Source: Candidatus Kirkpatrickella diaphorinae
Lineage (GTDB): Bacteria; Pseudomonadota; Alphaproteobacteria; Acetobacterales; Acetobacteraceae
NCBI RefSeq assembly: GCF_025736875.1
Contig: NZ_CP107052.1
Coordinates: forward strand, 1,352,001 to 1,416,000
DNA length: 64,000 bases
Direction of reading: 5' to 3'
A program made the position numbers and the translations under genes. Under the pieces are notes generated by a model. The model searched no databases. It was given only the letters and a program-made list of their open reading frames with translations, and had not been told where the DNA came from. The first letter of the stretch is position 1. Every line of letters starts with the position of its first letter. Shown here piece after piece: positions 1 through 8,802 of the stretch.

Positions 1-1299
1 CTTAAGCAGCGAGATGAAATCATTGGTCATGACAGGCACAACCGTGCGGAAAGCCTGTGGCACAATGACGAGGCGCACAGCGTCGAGCCGCGTCATATTC
101 AGCGCGATCGCCGCCTCCATCTGGCCCTGAGATACGGACATCAGCCCGGCTCGATAATTTTCCGCCTCATAGGCCGCGTAATTGAGCCCCAAAGCCACGA
201 CACCGGCCAGGAAAGGTGAGAGATTAACCCCAAATCGCGGCAGACCATAAAAAATAAGAAGGATCTGAATCAATAAGGGTGTGCCCCGCACAACCTCAAT
301 ATACACGCCCGCGCAAAATTTGAGGGGGCTGCTCCCATAATGACGCATCAGCGCCAGAAGAACGCCCAGAGACACCGCGATCAGCATCGCCGCGGCTGAA
401 ACCGCCAATGTCAGCCACGCCCCGTGCAGAATAAGGGGAAGAAACCCGGCATAAAGTTCAAGTCGGTCAATCCACCCCCCACGATCCGCCATCGCCAGGC
501 GATAGCGGTCCCACTCGACAGGGGCGATATTCTGCTCCGTCTCATCACCGGTGAAGGCCGCCATTTGCGGCGTCCAAAGGTTCCAGCGGCCGAGGATACG
601 TTGCAATGTGCCGTCTGCCATCATGTCGGAAAGGGCGCGATCCACCCGGTCGCGCATCGCGTAATCGCCTTTCCGCATGGCGATGCCGTAATGGACCGTA
701 CCGATCTGCTTGCCGACGAGCTTCAGATCATCAGAAAGCGCGCCATAATAGACGGCGATCGGCGCATCCACGAGCAATGCATCAAGCCGCTTATTGCGCA
801 GATCGGAGACCGCATTTGTCTCCTCCATATAGGTGCGGATAGCGATATCGCTGGAGTCACGCAAAAGACGTTCCGCATAAGTGCCACGGATCGTACCCAC
901 CACATGGCCACGCAGGGCTTCCAGATTATCGAGCCCCGACTGCCCCTTGCGCACCACAATGCGCTCTCCCGTCTGGTAATAAGGGCGGGAAAACAGGACG
1001 GCGTCCTCATGCTCCGGCGTGATCTCGATCCCGTCAACGACGAGGCGATACAGGCCGCGCTGCAAACCGGGGATCAACCCATCCCAGTCATTCTGCACAA
1101 ATTTGGGCGTGACATTCAGCCGATGCCCAACCTCGCGCATAATGTCGAATTCAAAACCCTGCATTCTGGATTGGGAAGCCGGGTCATGAAACACGTAGGG
1201 GACATTCGCCTCCCCATCCGAAGCCCATAATAAAGTGCCCCGCGCCGCGGCGGGGGTGATCATCATTATAAAAGTCAGGAGGGAAATCAGCCAGCGCAT
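1..1299 (-). CDS. Amino-acid ABC transporter, substrate-binding/permease fusion (3' end missing)
   Basis: Importer component with two parts in one chain. A signal peptide (MRWLISLLTF, then a hydrophobic stretch ending in AAA) leads into a family 3 periplasmic binding domain, about residues 22-260. A membrane permease of the HisM/GlnP type begins near residue 285 (ILHGAWLTLAVSAAA). The EAA loop that contacts the ATPase is visible near the window edge (EAAIALNMTRL followed by VPQAFR). The start ATG overlaps the stop of the upstream ATPase gene by one base (TGATG), so the two are probably translationally coupled. The C-terminus lies beyond position 1. Fused polar amino-acid transporters of this kind are known. 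The substrate cannot be read from sequence; polar or acidic amino acids or glutamine are typical. Confidence 0.85.
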   Translation of the reverse strand, partial: MRWLISLLTFIMMITPAAARGTLLWASDGEANVPYVFHDPASQSRMQGFEFDIMREVGHRLNVTPKFVQNDWDGLIPGLQRGLYRLVVDGIEITPEHEDAVLFSRPYYQTGERIVVRKGQSGLDNLEALRGHVVGTIRGTYAERLLRDSSDIAIRTYMEETNAVSDLRNKRLDALLVDAPIAVYYGALSDDLKLVGKQIGTVHYGIAMRKGDYAMRDRVDRALSDMMADGTLQRILGRWNLWTPQMAAFTGDETEQNIAPVEWDRYRLAMADRGGWIDRLELYAGFLPLILHGAWLTLAVSAAAMLIAVSLGVLLALMRHYGSSPLKFCAGVYIEVVRGTPLLIQILLIFYGLPRFGVNLSPFLAGVVALGLNYAAYEAENYRAGLMSVSQGQMEAAIALNMTRLDAVRLVIVPQAFRTVVPVMTNDFISLLK

Positions 1300-2069
1300 C
1301 ACAGAAATGTCCGCAGAAACCGCCGGGTGCGGGCATCTTCCGGCCGGGCAAACATAATGTCCGGATCACCGGCCTCAATAATATGTCCCCCATCCATAAA
1401 CAGGACACGATCTGACGCCGCACGCGCGAAACGCATATCGTGCGTGACCACAATCTGGGTCATTCCCTCATCATCAAGCGCGCGCATGACCTGCAGCACC
1501 TCCTCTGCAAGTTCCGGGTCGAGCGCGGATGTCGGCTCATCATAAAGGATCACATCGGGCTTCATCGCCATGGCGCGGGCAATCGCCGCGCGCTGCTGCT
1601 GGCCACCTGACAAAGTGGAGGAATAGCGCGACATGGCATGGCCAAGCCCGACTTTAACGAGCAATTCCTCTGCTACGGATCGGGCATCCTGAAAGGACAT
1701 TTTCTTGACGACACGCGGGGCGAGCATGACGTTATCCAGCACCGTGCGATGCGGAAATAAATTGAATGATTGAAAGACCATCCCGACATGCGCCCGCAAG
1801 GCATGAGCCTGGCGCTCATCCTCACGCGTCCATCGGGATGCGGCGTTGCGATCAACCGCAACGCCCTGCACGCGGATTCTGCCACGATCCGGCACTTCCA
1901 GAAGGTTAAGGCAACGTAAAAAAGTGGATTTACCGCACCCGGACGGGCCGATAATGCTGACGAGTTCCCCCTTCGTGACGGAGAGGGAAACGTCATGCAA
2001 AACAGCCTGCCTGCCATAGGTTTTTGCAACCCCGCTTGCATCGAGTACGATCTCTGCCGTGTCAGTCAG
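1299..2069 (-). CDS. Polar amino-acid ABC transporter ATP-binding protein
   Basis: Cytoplasmic ATPase (GlnQ/HisP type) that powers the neighbouring fused permease. Walker A is GPSGCGKST, the Q-loop lies in MVFQSFNLFPH, the signature is LSGGQQQR, and Walker B is VILYDEPTSALD followed by the switch His in VVTHDM. The start is unclear. The usual N-terminal strand (IVLDASGVAKTYG) lies upstream of TTG 2000 and is open back to a CTG at 2069 that overlaps the acnA stop. No ATG or GTG serves that frame, so either CTG 2069 is used or the protein starts at TTG 2000 without its first strand. The overlap with acnA suggests one transcript acnA-ATPase-permease. Confidence 0.85.
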   Translation of the reverse strand: MTDTAEIVLDASGVAKTYGRQAVLHDVSLSVTKGELVSIIGPSGCGKSTFLRCLNLLEVPDRGRIRVQGVAVDRNAASRWTREDERQAHALRAHVGMVFQSFNLFPHRTVLDNVMLAPRVVKKMSFQDARSVAEELLVKVGLGHAMSRYSSTLSGGQQQRAAIARAMAMKPDVILYDEPTSALDPELAEEVLQVMRALDDEGMTQIVVTHDMRFARAASDRVLFMDGGHIIEAGDPDIMFARPEDARTRRFLRTFL

Positions 2070-4746
2070 TTTTGGTCATCCCCCGCAGAACATAGGGCAG
2101 GATGCCCCCATGACGGTAATATTCCACTTCATCTTCCGTATCGATGCGGCAGATCAGATCAACCCGCAAGCTGCGACCGTCGCGCCGCACAATATCCGCC
2201 CGGACCGTCATGCGCGGTTTGATGTCCGTCAGGTCAGAGAGTGTGATCGTCTCCGAACCGTCAAGCTGCAACGTCTGGGCGTTGACATTGTTTGGAAAAA
2301 CGAGCGGCAGCACGCCCATCCCGACAAGGTTTGAACGGTGGATACGCTCGAAGCTCTCCGCAATAACCGCTTTAACCCCGAGAAGCAATGTGCCCTTCGC
2401 CGCCCAGTCCCGGGATGAGCCCATACCATATTCCTTACCGCCAATCACGATTAAAGGAATGTTAAGGGCGCGATATTGTTGTGCAACGTCGTAAATGGGC
2501 GCGATATCGCCATCCGGCAGGATGCGGGTCATCCCCCCTTCAACCCCCGGAATCATGCTGTTCCGGATCCGCGTGTTCGCAAACGCGCCCCGCACCATTA
2601 CCAGATCATTGCCACGTCGGGACCCGTAGGAATTGAAATCCGCCTCGGCAACGCCCCGTTCCATCAGGAAGCGCCCTGCGGGTGACGACGCCTTGATGGC
2701 CCCCGCGGGTGAGATATGGTCCGTCGTGATGTTATCCCCCAGAATAGCGAGGATACAGGCATTTTCAATGTCGCTCGTGACGCCGGGATTGGGTTTCAGA
2801 TTTTCAAAATAGGGCGGCTGATGAATGTAGGTTGATGAATTATCCCAGGCAAAACGCTGCCCGCTTTTTGCGACGGCAAGGTTCTGCCAGTGCGCTGTGC
2901 CTTCGAAGATATTTTCATAGCTGGCGGCATAACCATCGCGTGAAATCGCTTCGCCGAGCACGGTCTCGATTTCCTCTCGGCTTGGCCAGATGTCGTGCAA
3001 GAACACGTCACGCCCATCCTGTGCCTTCCCGAGCGCAACCTGGGTGATGTCCTCACACATACTGCCAAGAAGGGCATACGCAACGACGAGCGGCGGGCTG
3101 GCAAGGTAATTCGCCTTGACGCTGAGTGAAATCCGGCCCTCAAAATTGCGATTGCCGGACAGGACAGAAGCCACGACCAAACCATTCGCCTCAATCGCCG
3201 CGGTGATCTCCGGCGCCAGCGGGCCGGAATTGCCGATACATGTCGTGCAGCCATAACCCACTGTCTCAAAGCCGAGCGCATCAAGATGCGGCGTCAAGCC
3301 GGACCGATTAAGGTAATCCGTCACAACCTGAGAGCCAGGCGCGAGCGAGGTCTTGACCCATGGTTTGGGGCGCAAACCCAGTTCATGCGCTTTGCGCGCG
3401 AGAAGGCCGGCGGCGATCATGACCTCCGGATTTGACGTATTGGTGCAGGAGGTGATGGCGGCAATGACAATATCGCCATTCCCGAGGTCATATTCCCGCC
3501 CCTCAAGCTTGACGCGCGCAGGTGATGTGACCCCGAAATCTTTCTGCAGGACCGCATTGAAATTTGCGCTGGCCTGAGAAAGCAGAACGAGGTCCTGCGG
3601 CCGTTTCGGCCCGGAAATGGCAGGCTGCACATCCGTCAGATCGAACGTCAGCGACTTGGTGAAAACTGGCTCCGGCGCATCCGCATCGCGATACATGCCC
3701 TGCGCTTTGAGGTACGCCCGTGTCAGCGCAATGCGATGCGGGTCACGACCTGTCTGCTCCAGATAGGCCAGAGCGATGTCATCAACGGGGAAGAACCCGC
3801 ACGTCGCCCCATATTCCGGCGCCATGTTCGCAATCGTCGCCCGGTCAGCCAAAGGCAGCGTATCCAGAGCCGGCCCGTAAAACTCGACAAACTTGCCAAC
3901 GACATTTTCCTGACGCAGCATCTGGGTAATCTTCAGCACCAGATCGGTCGCGGTCGCGAGCGGGGATAACCGGCCTTCCAGCCGCACACCGATCACATCG
4001 GGCAGCACCATCGAGATCGGCTGACCCAGCATGGCGGCTTCCGCCTCGATCCCGCCAACGCCCCATCCGAGAACACCGACCCCATTGACCATCGTTGTGT
4101 GTGAGTCCGTGCCATAAACTGTGTCGGGGAAGGCATAAGTCCCGTCTTCTTCATCCCGCGTCCAGACGACCTGGGAGAGATATTCAAGATTGACCTGATG
4201 GCAGATACCCTGGCCGGGCGGCACGACGCGGAAATTCTCAAAGGCGTTCTGTCCCCAGCGCAGAAAAGCATAGCGCTCCGCATTGCGTTTGAATTCCAGC
4301 GCCATGTTCTTTTCAAGCGCGTCCTTGTCACCCGCCACATCGACGATCACGGAATGATCAATCACCAGATCAACCGGAACAAGCGGATTGACCTTGGCGG
4401 GGTCGCCGCCCAGCGCCACAATGCCATCCCGCATGGAAGCAAGGTCCACGATGGCCGGGACGCCTGTAAAATCCTGCATCAAAATCCGCGCCGGCCGGAA
4501 TGGGATTTCATGCGTGTCATGTCCGGACGCCACCCAGCTCCTGAAGGCTTTGGCGTCTCTGACCTGACAGCTCCCGCCATTTTCAAAACGTAAAACGTTT
4601 TCGAGTAGGATTTTCATTGAAATGGGGAGGCGTGAAATATCCCCGATTTTTTCCCCCGCCGCGGGAAGAGAGAAATAGCGGTAGGTTTTACCGTCAACGA
4701 CCAGTTCGCTTGTAACGTCGAGTGTATCAATCCCTGTCATGCGCAT
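2062..4746 (-). CDS. acnA: Aconitate hydratase A
   Basis: Interconverts citrate and isocitrate through cis-aconitate in the TCA cycle; cytoplasmic 4Fe-4S enzyme. At 894 residues it has the usual AcnA length. Visible family features are the substrate-loop region (VYGTDSHTTMVNG), the first cluster cysteine in SCTNTSNP, the other two in GCTTCIGNSG, and the C-terminal swivel domain with GKEYGMGSSRDWAAKG. The start reads MRMTGIDTL; a second ATG lies two codons in. It is transcribed away from ccmA across a 203-bp spacer. The downstream amino-acid ABC genes overlap its end, so glutamate-family uptake may be co-expressed with the TCA enzyme (inference). Confidence 0.97.
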   Translation of the reverse strand: MRMTGIDTLDVTSELVVDGKTYRYFSLPAAGEKIGDISRLPISMKILLENVLRFENGGSCQVRDAKAFRSWVASGHDTHEIPFRPARILMQDFTGVPAIVDLASMRDGIVALGGDPAKVNPLVPVDLVIDHSVIVDVAGDKDALEKNMALEFKRNAERYAFLRWGQNAFENFRVVPPGQGICHQVNLEYLSQVVWTRDEEDGTYAFPDTVYGTDSHTTMVNGVGVLGWGVGGIEAEAAMLGQPISMVLPDVIGVRLEGRLSPLATATDLVLKITQMLRQENVVGKFVEFYGPALDTLPLADRATIANMAPEYGATCGFFPVDDIALAYLEQTGRDPHRIALTRAYLKAQGMYRDADAPEPVFTKSLTFDLTDVQPAISGPKRPQDLVLLSQASANFNAVLQKDFGVTSPARVKLEGREYDLGNGDIVIAAITSCTNTSNPEVMIAAGLLARKAHELGLRPKPWVKTSLAPGSQVVTDYLNRSGLTPHLDALGFETVGYGCTTCIGNSGPLAPEITAAIEANGLVVASVLSGNRNFEGRISLSVKANYLASPPLVVAYALLGSMCEDITQVALGKAQDGRDVFLHDIWPSREEIETVLGEAISRDGYAASYENIFEGTAHWQNLAVAKSGQRFAWDNSSTYIHQPPYFENLKPNPGVTSDIENACILAILGDNITTDHISPAGAIKASSPAGRFLMERGVAEADFNSYGSRRGNDLVMVRGAFANTRIRNSMIPGVEGGMTRILPDGDIAPIYDVAQQYRALNIPLIVIGGKEYGMGSSRDWAAKGTLLLGVKAVIAESFERIHRSNLVGMGVLPLVFPNNVNAQTLQLDGSETITLSDLTDIKPRMTVRADIVRRDGRSLRVDLICRIDTEDEVEYYRHGGILPYVLRGMTKTD

Positions 4747-4949
4747 GCTGTCCTCCCGAAAGAACGTGAGTCAGCGCTCACCTTCAGGTCGCACGGACTC
4801 GATTCCGGGTTTCTATACAAGGTGGGGACGCGCTTAAACAGGGGCAGCGACGGTCCAATTAACGTCCTCTATGAGGTCGCCGCCGCCGTGATAAGATGGC
4901 AATGTAAAAGTTTTAGGGTATTGCGCAGGGTTTAGGTTATCTATGACAC

Positions 4950-5570
4950 ATGTTATGTGCCGAACAAATAACCGTTACACGGGACGGGCTCCCGGTGCTT
5001 CTGCGTGTCGGTTTTTCTGCCGGGCCCTCCCACGCGCTACGCGTCTCCGGCCCGAACGGCGCTGGTAAATCGACCCTGCTCCGCGTCGTCAGCGGCCTCA
5101 GGCGACCGGATGGGGGGCGGGTGACGTGGCAAAGCGAGGATATCGCCCGTGATTTCCATGCCCATGCTCTTCGGGTCGCCTATCTCGGCCATCGTGACGG
5201 GCTGAAGCTTGATCTGACAACGTGGGAAAATCTCGCCATTTACCGCCATCATGCGCGCTTTGATGTGACGGAGGCCCTGGCGCGCCTTGGCCTGCCGCAA
5301 TGTGCAGATATAACGGTGCGGCAATTATCCGCTGGCCAGAGGAGACGCGTCGCCCTCGCGGCCCTGATGATGAAAGATGCGCCGATCTGGTTATTAGACG
5401 AACCTCATCTCGGGCTGGACGCGGCGGCTTTGCTGCGCCTGGGAGAAATCACGCGCGACCATCTCAGGGAGGGAGGGATCGCCATCGTCACCACCCATGC
5501 GGAATTGCCCATCCCCTTCACCCATATCCTCACTTTGCCGGAAAGGCCCGCCTCCTGGGTGACGGATTAA
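4950..5570 (+). CDS. ccmA: Cytochrome c biogenesis heme exporter ATP-binding protein CcmA
   Basis: ATPase of the CcmABCD complex, which releases holo-CcmE for cytochrome c maturation at the inner membrane. It shows Walker A GPNGAGKST, signature LSAGQRRR and Walker B IWLLDEPHLGLD, followed by TTHAEL. At 206 residues it has the normal compact CcmA length. CcmB follows after 4 bases, which confirms the assignment. The start ATG 4950 is preceded by an AT-rich stretch with no strong ribosome binding site. CcmC, CcmD and CcmE are not in the window: ccmB is followed by the convergent accC gene. Confidence 0.93.
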   Translation: MLCAEQITVTRDGLPVLLRVGFSAGPSHALRVSGPNGAGKSTLLRVVSGLRRPDGGRVTWQSEDIARDFHAHALRVAYLGHRDGLKLDLTTWENLAIYRHHARFDVTEALARLGLPQCADITVRQLSAGQRRRVALAALMMKDAPIWLLDEPHLGLDAAALLRLGEITRDHLREGGIAIVTTHAELPIPFTHILTLPERPASWVTD

Positions 5571-5574
5571 AATC

Positions 5575-6246
5575 GTGACGAAAACCTTCATCGCCATCCT
5601 CAACCGCGATATCCGCCTGGCGTGGCGCCACGGCACGGACTCATTTGCGGCACTCCTGTTTTTTATCCTCTGCAGCAGTCTTTTCCCGCTCGCGCTGGGG
5701 CCATCGCCCGATTTGCTGCGGCGCGTCGCCCCCGGCATTATCTGGGTATGCGCCCTTCTCGCGGCCATGTTGCCGCTTGAGCGCCTTTTCAGTGCTGATC
5801 TTGAGGATGGTTCCCTTGACTCACTGATCCTGACCGGACTCCCCGCCCCTTATATCGGGCTCGGGAAAATCTTCTCCCATTGGCTGACAACCGGCCTGCC
5901 GCTGCTGCTCGCTTCAAGGCCGATGGGGTTGATGCTGGGCATGTCCCCGGCAGACCTGCCCGCCCTGCTGACGGGCCTTGCCATCGGCACGCCCCTTTTA
6001 TCGCTCATTGGCGGCATGGCCGCCGCGATTGCGCTGGGTGCAAGGCGGGGCGGGGTCTTATTACCGCTGATCATTCTGCCGCTGGCGTCACCCGTTCTGA
6101 TTTTCGGTGCAAGCGCCGTTTACCGCGCGCAATATCACCTTCCATCCGGGCCGGAACTTGATGTGCTCGGCGCTTTTCTGCTGGTGGCACTCCCGGCCTG
6201 CATATACGCCACCGGCGCGGCCCTGCGCGCCGCTTCACAGGATTAG
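5575..6246 (+). CDS. ccmB: Heme exporter protein CcmB
   Basis: Integral membrane subunit paired with CcmA in system I cytochrome c maturation. The 223 residues contain about six hydrophobic segments, and the family motif region LERLFSADLEDGSLDSL lies near residues 60-80. It uses a GTG start four bases after the ccmA stop, consistent with translational coupling. The C-terminus ends 14 bases before the convergent accC stop. No truncation is apparent. Confidence 0.93.
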   Translation: MTKTFIAILNRDIRLAWRHGTDSFAALLFFILCSSLFPLALGPSPDLLRRVAPGIIWVCALLAAMLPLERLFSADLEDGSLDSLILTGLPAPYIGLGKIFSHWLTTGLPLLLASRPMGLMLGMSPADLPALLTGLAIGTPLLSLIGGMAAAIALGARRGGVLLPLIILPLASPVLIFGASAVYRAQYHLPSGPELDVLGAFLLVALPACIYATGAALRAASQD

Positions 6247-6260
6247 GTCATGATCGGGAC

Positions 6261-7607
6261 TCAGCCCTCCCGATGGGCGACGAAATTTTCAAGCCAGTGG
6301 ATCGTGTAATCGCCCTTGCGGAATTCCGGGTCCGCCAGGATTTTACGATGCAGGGGGATCACGGTTTTGACGCCTTCCACGACGCATTCATCCAAAGCGC
6401 GCTGCATACGTGCAATAGCAGCATTCCGATCGGGCGCATGGACGATCAGTTTCGCGATCATACTGTCATAATAAGGCGGCACGCGGTAACCGGAATATAG
6501 GGCGCTGTCAGTCCTGACACCCAGCCCGCCCGGCGGATGAAACACTTTGATAAGACCGGGATCCGGCGTGAAAGTCTCGGGATCTTCCGCGTTGATGCGG
6601 CACTCGATCGCATGGCCCCGGAATGTGATGTCAGATTGTTTGTAACCGAGCTTTTCCCCCGCCGCGATGCGGATCTGCTCGCGCACGAGGTCCACATCAC
6701 AGACCAGTTCCGTCACCGGATGCTCAACCTGGAGGCGGGTATTCATCTCAATGAAGCAGAATTGCTTGTCCTGATAGAGGAACTCAAGAGTGCCGACACC
6801 GCGATAGCCCATTTTCTTGAGAGCATCCGTCACTGTCCGGCCGATTGAGTCGCGTTCCGCCGCTGTCAGAGCCGGAGAACCGGCCTCCTCCAGAAGTTTT
6901 TGATGGCGACGCTGCAGGGAACAATCCCGCTCCCCGAAATGCACAACATGGCCATGCGTGTCCGCGAGGATCTGCAACTCAATATGGCGCGGCTTGTCGA
7001 GATATTTCTCAAGATAAACCTCTTCATTGCCGAAAGCTGCCCGCGCCTCGGTCCGGGCAACATTCCAGGCTTCCTCCAGCGCGTCCTCATTCTCCGCGAC
7101 TTTCATGCCGCGACCGCCGCCACCCGCCGCGGCTTTGATCAGCACCGGGTAGCCGACGCGGGCGGCCACCTTCCGCGCCGTCGCGATATCCGGCAGACCA
7201 CCATCCGAGCCAGGCACAAGCGGAACACCGAGCGCGGCCATGGTCGTCTTGGCCGAGATCTTGTCACCCATCGTGCGGATATGCTGCGCTGTCGGGCCGA
7301 TAAAGGCGATGCCGTGCTCTTCCACCGTTTCGGCGAATTCAGCATTTTCAGACAGGAAGCCATAACCAGGATGGATGGCCTCCGCGCCCGTGATCGTCGC
7401 TGCTGACAGGATCGCGGCAACATTGAGGTAGGAATCCCGCGCGGCTGGCGGACCGATGCAGACAGCCTCATCCGCAAGGCGCACATGCATGGCATCCGCA
7501 TCGGCCGTTGAATGAACAGCGACAGTTTTGATCCCCATCTCACGGCAGGCACGCTGGATGCGAAGGGCAATCTCGCCACGATTAGCGATGAGAATTTTTG
7601 AGAACAT
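6261..7607 (-). CDS. accC: Acetyl-CoA carboxylase biotin carboxylase subunit
   Basis: Carboxylates the biotin of AccB with ATP and bicarbonate, the first half-reaction of fatty acid synthesis. The 448 residues match full-length AccC. The N-terminal domain starts ILIANRGEIALR; the ATP-grasp glycine-rich loop is AAAGGGGRGM near residue 160; the active-site segment is EMNTRLQVEHPVTE near residue 290. It is the last gene of aroQ-accB-accC, with a 14-bp gap from accB. The order accB-accC is the normal bacterial one. Confidence 0.97.
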   Translation of the reverse strand: MFSKILIANRGEIALRIQRACREMGIKTVAVHSTADADAMHVRLADEAVCIGPPAARDSYLNVAAILSAATITGAEAIHPGYGFLSENAEFAETVEEHGIAFIGPTAQHIRTMGDKISAKTTMAALGVPLVPGSDGGLPDIATARKVAARVGYPVLIKAAAGGGGRGMKVAENEDALEEAWNVARTEARAAFGNEEVYLEKYLDKPRHIELQILADTHGHVVHFGERDCSLQRRHQKLLEEAGSPALTAAERDSIGRTVTDALKKMGYRGVGTLEFLYQDKQFCFIEMNTRLQVEHPVTELVCDVDLVREQIRIAAGEKLGYKQSDITFRGHAIECRINAEDPETFTPDPGLIKVFHPPGGLGVRTDSALYSGYRVPPYYDSMIAKLIVHAPDRNAAIARMQRALDECVVEGVKTVIPLHRKILADPEFRKGDYTIHWLENFVAHREG

Positions 7608-7621
7608 GAGCGCGGAACGCC

Positions 7622-8074
7622 TTATTCGATGATGGCCAGAGGTTCACCGAATTCAACGGGGTCACCATTGGAAACCAGGATGCGCGTCACCTTGCCGGCG
7701 CGCGGCGCCTTGACCTGATTGAACGTCTTCATCGCCTCGATCAGCAGAATTGTCTGCCCCTCCGTGACGGACTGCCCCACCTGCATGTAAGGCGGCGCAG
7801 AGGGGTCCGATGCCAGATATACGACGCCCACCATCGGGCTCTTCACCGCGCCGGGATGGTCCGCTGCCGATGCGGGGGTTGATGCTGTCGCCGCAGGGGC
7901 GCCGCCACTCACGGTGGCTACTGGCGCTGCCACGGCCTGCGCCAGCGGCGCCACCGCACGCGCGACACGGATGCGGTGCTCCTTCTCCGCGATTTCAATC
8001 TCGCTCAGGCCCGTTTCATTGAGAAGATCGGCCAATGCGCGTATGGCATCCCCGTCCACTTGCATACGGCTCAT
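7622..8074 (-). CDS. accB: Biotin carboxyl carrier protein of acetyl-CoA carboxylase
   Basis: Carries biotin between the AccC and AccAD active sites. The 150 residues contain an N-terminal dimerisation segment, an Ala/Pro-rich linker (about 48-77) and a C-terminal biotinyl domain. The biotinylated lysine sits in EAMKTFNQVKAP. The start ATG overlaps the aroQ stop by one base (TAATG), so translation is probably coupled to aroQ. Linkage of aroQ with accBC is common in proteobacteria. Confidence 0.96.
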   Translation of the reverse strand: MSRMQVDGDAIRALADLLNETGLSEIEIAEKEHRIRVARAVAPLAQAVAAPVATVSGGAPAATASTPASAADHPGAVKSPMVGVVYLASDPSAPPYMQVGQSVTEGQTILLIEAMKTFNQVKAPRAGKVTRILVSNGDPVEFGEPLAIIE

Positions 8075-8571
8075 TATTCGTCCTCATCCTGGAACATGTC
8101 ATATAAGGCGCGGATCGCCATTTGATACCCGCGCACACCAAACCCGCATATGACGCCGATCGCCGCCTGTGCAGTGTAAAGTTGATGTCTGAACGCCTCG
8201 CGCTGATGGATATTGGTGATATGCACTTCCACGGTAGGCAGGTCAACCGCCAGCAACGCATCCAGCAACGCAATTGACGTATGTCCAAAAGCGGCCGGAT
8301 TGAGGATGATACCGTTCATTTGACCCCGGCATTCCTGTATCCAGGAGACGAGTTCACCCTCATTATTTGTCTGACGAAAGTCGATCTGGACGACGTCATC
8401 CTCATCACTATCCTCGTCACTGAGCTCCTCCGCTGTTTGAAGGCAGAGCTGTTCAACGTCGTCCACCGTCGCACAACCGTAAACTTCCGGTTGCCGGGTG
8501 CCGAGTAGGTTGAGGTTGGGACCGTTAAAAACGGCAATCTTGAGGCGGGTCATAAAGGCCGCATTTAGCAC
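8074..8571 (-). CDS. aroQ: Type II 3-dehydroquinate dehydratase
   Basis: Converts 3-dehydroquinate to 3-dehydroshikimate in the shikimate pathway; members of this family form dodecamers. Recognised by GPNLNLLGTRQPEVYG (with the catalytic Arg and Tyr), FRQTNNEGELV, NPAAFGHTS with the catalytic His, and EVHITNIHQRE. Two oddities: an acidic insertion of about ten residues (LSDEDSDEDD) stands where relatives have a short loop, and the active-site segment reads NPAAFGHTS rather than the usual NPGAYTHTS. The listed start is a GTG; an internal ATG at 8553 (MTRLKIAV) would give a more typical N-terminus, but its ribosome binding site is no better. Confidence 0.9.
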   Translation of the reverse strand: MLNAAFMTRLKIAVFNGPNLNLLGTRQPEVYGCATVDDVEQLCLQTAEELSDEDSDEDDVVQIDFRQTNNEGELVSWIQECRGQMNGIILNPAAFGHTSIALLDALLAVDLPTVEVHITNIHQREAFRHQLYTAQAAIGVICGFGVRGYQMAIRALYDMFQDEDE

Positions 8572-8802
8572 TTTCCGTCAGTTTGGGAAATATCCCTTTT
8601 GACGGTGCTCCCGCCAATTGCCCCATTCCTGCCTTTTTTTTGTGAAACAATTGAGGTTTCGTAACGATATACCGTTAAGCGGAATTACGCACGCAGATGT
8701 CGACCGCCAGGCGGAGGAAGGTCAGCAACATAGCGCGACCAGCGTCCGCATCGATGCGGCACGCAGCGCCAGATCGACCGACAGCGTCGAAGAGGATGGG
8801 AC

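Noticed and set aside
424-1230. 268-codon plus-strand frame at the left edge
   Set aside because: It is antisense to the binding-protein/permease fusion, whose signal peptide, binding domain and EAA loop are clear on the minus strand.
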